Below are positions 61,857 to 64,000 of a stretch of DNA of 64,000 nt, piece after piece. Source of the DNA: Ignavibacteriales bacterium (GTDB taxonomy: Bacteria > Bacteroidota > Ignavibacteria > Ignavibacteriales > Ignavibacteriaceae); contig CP065001.1 in assembly GCA_016700155.1 (NCBI GenBank), positions 496,001 through 560,000 of the forward strand. The letters run 5' to 3'. The notes beneath the pieces were generated by a model. The model made no database searches and was not told where the DNA came from. It saw only the letters and a program-made list of their open reading frames with translations. The translations under genes and the position numbers were made by a program. The stretch's first letter is position 1. Every line of letters starts with the position of its first letter.

Positions 61857-63305
61857 TTACTTCTTCCAGAATGATGTAGACAACAATATAAGCACCGTAA
61901 ACAATTCAAGCCTGCCGACAAGCATAAAGAAACTTAATATCCATTTACTCAAACCAGGCAAGTCTGCAAAATTACTTACAGGACCCACAACACCCATTCC
62001 CGGTCCAACATTTCCTATGCACGTTGCAACAGCACCTGCGGCTGTTAAGAAATCGAGTCCAAGTAATGAGAGCAGAACAGAACCTAACACAAACAAAAGA
62101 ATGTAAAGAATAAAAAATGCCTGAACATTAGAAATTATTTCCTGGTTAACTGCCTTTCCGTTAAACCTCACTGGTATTACCGCTCGGGGATGAATTAATC
62201 TTTTTAACTCAAGCAGTCCATTTCTTAATAATAAATAATGTCGCGCAAACTTTATTCCGCCTCCTGTTGAGCCTGCACATCCGCCAACGAAAAGAAGAAT
62301 AAAAAAAATCATTCTTGAAAACGGTGCCCAGTTTTCATAATCAGAAGAAACATAACCTGTAGTTGTTACAAGCGAAACAACATGAAATAACGTCTGCCTG
62401 AATGATTCTTCAAGATCAAATGTGTGATGCGGACGGTGTATCAGCATTATCAATATTGTCGCGACTAAAAGAAATAAAATATAAAACTTGAACTCAGTGT
62501 TTCGTTTAAACGATTCAAACCTGAAATGAAGCGCATAGTAATGAAGTGTGAAATTCATTCCGGCAAATATCATAAACACTATGAACACATATTGAACGTA
62601 GGGTGAAGTGTAATATGCAGTGCTTGCATTTTTTGTTGAGAACCCTCCCGTCGCCATTGTTGTGAATGCATGGTTTATCGCGTCAAATAAACTCAAACCG
62701 CCGACAAGCAGTAAAAGGATTTCCGCGGCGGTGAGTATCACATAAATTCCCCATAATCTTTTTGCGGTTTCTTTTACTCTCGGGTGAAATTTATCTTTTG
62801 TAATACCCGGGACTTCGGCAGAAAAAAGCTGCATACCACCAATGCCTAACAGCGGAAGGATTGCAAGCGACAATACGATGATTCCCATTCCGCCGAGCCA
62901 TTGTGTTAAACTTCGCCAGAATAAAAGTCCTGCCGGCACTGATTCAATATCTTTTAAAATAGAAGCGCCTGTTGTTGTGAACCCTGACATTGTTTCAAAA
63001 AAAGCATCAGTATAATTTGGAATGGAACCGTGAACAACAAATGGCAGCGCACCGAACAATGACATGAATATCCATCCGAGTGAGACAACAAGATAACCTT
63101 CGCGTTTGCCTATGTCAGACCGGTCAACACTTCTTGTTAAGTACCATGTAAGCAATCCGATAAGTGATGTGCCGGCTCCGCAAATCAGCAATGATAAAAT
63201 GTCATCTGAGTTATAGTAGATTGAGAAAGGAATTCCAGTGACAATAAATCCCCCGGTTAGGATAAGAAGAAAGCCGACGATATTAATTACAATTTTATAA
63301 TTCAT
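61857..63305 (-). CDS. trkH: TrkH-family potassium uptake protein, copy 1
   Basis: A 482-residue channel-like transporter with about ten helices. It has four pore loops, as in TrkH/KtrB: SGFTTTGASILKD, MATGGFSTKN, VSLVTTTGYVSSDYE and IGNVGPGMG. Gly residues of the selectivity filter are visible in each. Function requires a cytoplasmic TrkA/KtrA ring, not present in the window. ATG 63305 lies only 5 bases after the stop of a second trkH gene on the same strand. Confidence 0.94.
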   Translation of the reverse strand: MNYKIVINIVGFLLILTGGFIVTGIPFSIYYNSDDILSLLICGAGTSLIGLLTWYLTRSVDRSDIGKREGYLVVSLGWIFMSLFGALPFVVHGSIPNYTDAFFETMSGFTTTGASILKDIESVPAGLLFWRSLTQWLGGMGIIVLSLAILPLLGIGGMQLFSAEVPGITKDKFHPRVKETAKRLWGIYVILTAAEILLLLVGGLSLFDAINHAFTTMATGGFSTKNASTAYYTSPYVQYVFIVFMIFAGMNFTLHYYALHFRFESFKRNTEFKFYILFLLVATILIMLIHRPHHTFDLEESFRQTLFHVVSLVTTTGYVSSDYENWAPFSRMIFFILLFVGGCAGSTGGGIKFARHYLLLRNGLLELKRLIHPRAVIPVRFNGKAVNQEIISNVQAFFILYILLFVLGSVLLSLLGLDFLTAAGAVATCIGNVGPGMGVVGPVSNFADLPGLSKWILSFFMLVGRLELFTVLILLSTSFWKK

Positions 63306-63310
63306 TAAGC

Positions 63311-64000
63311 TCAGGATTTCCAGAAGCCCGGCGAAAGAACAACAAGTACAGTGTAAATCTCAAGTCTTCCGAGCAGCATAAGAAAACTAAGTATCCATTT
63401 AGCAAAATCAGTTAAATGTCCAAAGTTTGATACGGGTCCCGTTGAACCAAGCCCCGGACCTATATTTGCCATACATGCAGCAGTTGATCCCATTGCTGCG
63501 TCAAGTTTAAGTCCTGTTAAAGCAAGCATTACAGAACCAATTGCAAAAATAGCAAGATAGATCAAAACAAACGCAGTAACTTTTGAAATAATATCCTGCG
63601 GCACAGCTTTTCCATTGTGCCTTACAGGCAGCACCGCACTTGGATGTATCAATCTCTTTAATTCTAACAGACTGTTTTTTATTAATAGCTGGTAACGAAG
63701 CATTTTAACGCCGCCGCTTGTTGAGCCTGCGCATGCACCAAACATCAAAAGTATCAGGAATATAATCGACGAGAATGATGCCCACTTTTCATAGTCAACA
63801 GTTGCAAATCCTGTTGAACTAAGTATTGAAATTATACTGAAGGCTGAGTCACGTAATGATGATTCAGCGGTTTGGTTGTTATTAAGTGTTAAGTAAGCCG
63901 CTATCGAAAGCACAACACAAGCAGTAAATACAAAGTAGAATTTAAATTCACTGTCCTTCCAGTATGCGCCGATCTTTCCGTGTAATGCGTAGTAGTGTAA
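63311..64000 (-). CDS. trkH: TrkH-family potassium uptake protein, copy 2, C-terminal part
   Basis: The C-terminal 229 residues of a TrkH paralogue; the frame is open to the right edge of the window, and the GTG at 63913 is internal. It shares with copy 1 the order of SILSSTGFATVDYEKWASF, CAGSTSGGVKMLRY, SAVLPVRHNGKAVPQDI and NIGPGLGSTGPVSNFG. It precedes copy 1 in transcription, with a gap of five bases. The two are similar but not identical, so this is an older duplication. The upstream half, and any trkA, are outside the window. Confidence 0.93.
   Translation of the reverse strand, partial: LHYYALHGKIGAYWKDSEFKFYFVFTACVVLSIAAYLTLNNNQTAESSLRDSAFSIISILSSTGFATVDYEKWASFSSIIFLILLMFGACAGSTSGGVKMLRYQLLIKNSLLELKRLIHPSAVLPVRHNGKAVPQDIISKVTAFVLIYLAIFAIGSVMLALTGLKLDAAMGSTAACMANIGPGLGSTGPVSNFGHLTDFAKWILSFLMLLGRLEIYTVLVVLSPGFWKS

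Overview
The window looks like a chromosomal segment of a member of the Ignavibacteria (Bacteroidota/Chlorobi group). Three things point there: an AT-rich genome; a secreted subtilase ending in the SQNYPNPFNPSTKI type IX sorting tail typical of that class; and gldC, S46 dipeptidyl-peptidases and candidate promoters of the Bacteroidota TTTG-N19-TAnnTTTG form. No rRNA, tRNA, CRISPR array, prophage or complete insertion sequence was seen. TTG and GTG starts are common, and several starts were moved to fit Shine-Dalgarno sites or family N-termini.

Layout. 1-3.2 kb: end of a membrane pyrophosphatase (K+-dependent signature), the rpsF-ssb-rpsR-rplI operon, and convergent rpmB. 3.2-13.2 kb: housekeeping genes (YciO-like protein, SDR, AmmeMemoRadiSam radical SAM enzyme, pyruvate kinase overlapping a Lon-like protease, class V aminotransferase, DUF2911 protein, phosphohexomutase). 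13.4-22.2 kb: a zinc-ribbon protein of unknown function, two exported vWA proteins (one with a VIT domain) and two tandem S46 dipeptidyl-peptidases. 22.2-25.6 kb: small envelope genes and gldC, whose 3' end is duplicated around a PIN-toxin/antitoxin pair. 25.6-29.5 kb: cydAB, a sorbosone-dehydrogenase-like protein and a PspC protein.

29.5-36.3 kb: a leftward set that reads as a muropeptide-recycling locus: BadF-type amino-sugar kinase, AmpG-like transporter with a periplasmic insert of about 200 residues, a RAYT-type transposase, a beta-lactamase-fold serine hydrolase and a NagZ-like glycosidase. 36.5-47.1 kb: class V aminotransferase, cytidylate-kinase-like protein, a CoA-acylating aldehyde dehydrogenase with a possible encapsulation tail, a LiaF-like/LytS/LytR envelope-sensing module, a TPR protein, a trans-sulfuration enzyme and a second serine hydrolase. 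47.3-47.8 kb: hicB and a hicA whose start appears frameshifted. 47.8-57.1 kb: metG, the type IX-tailed subtilase, three consecutive SurA/parvulin genes and a MoxR ATPase. 57.1-64 kb, leftward: AI-2E-family permease, NifU-domain protein, a cysteine-free Mrp ATPase, polyphosphate kinase, and two tandem TrkH potassium transporters, the second cut by the window edge.

Taken together the genes suggest a heterotroph with a large outer-membrane and secreted-protein programme (parvulin chaperones, type IX secretion, peptidases), cell-wall recycling, bd-type oxygen respiration, and cation and phosphate energetics (PPase, polyphosphate kinase, TrkH). The least expected observations are the toxin-antitoxin cassette bracketed by 60-bp copies of the gldC end, the AmpG insert in the wall-recycling locus, the aldehyde dehydrogenase tail, the cysteine-free Mrp beside a NifU domain, and a MITE-like palindromic element at 10982-11107.
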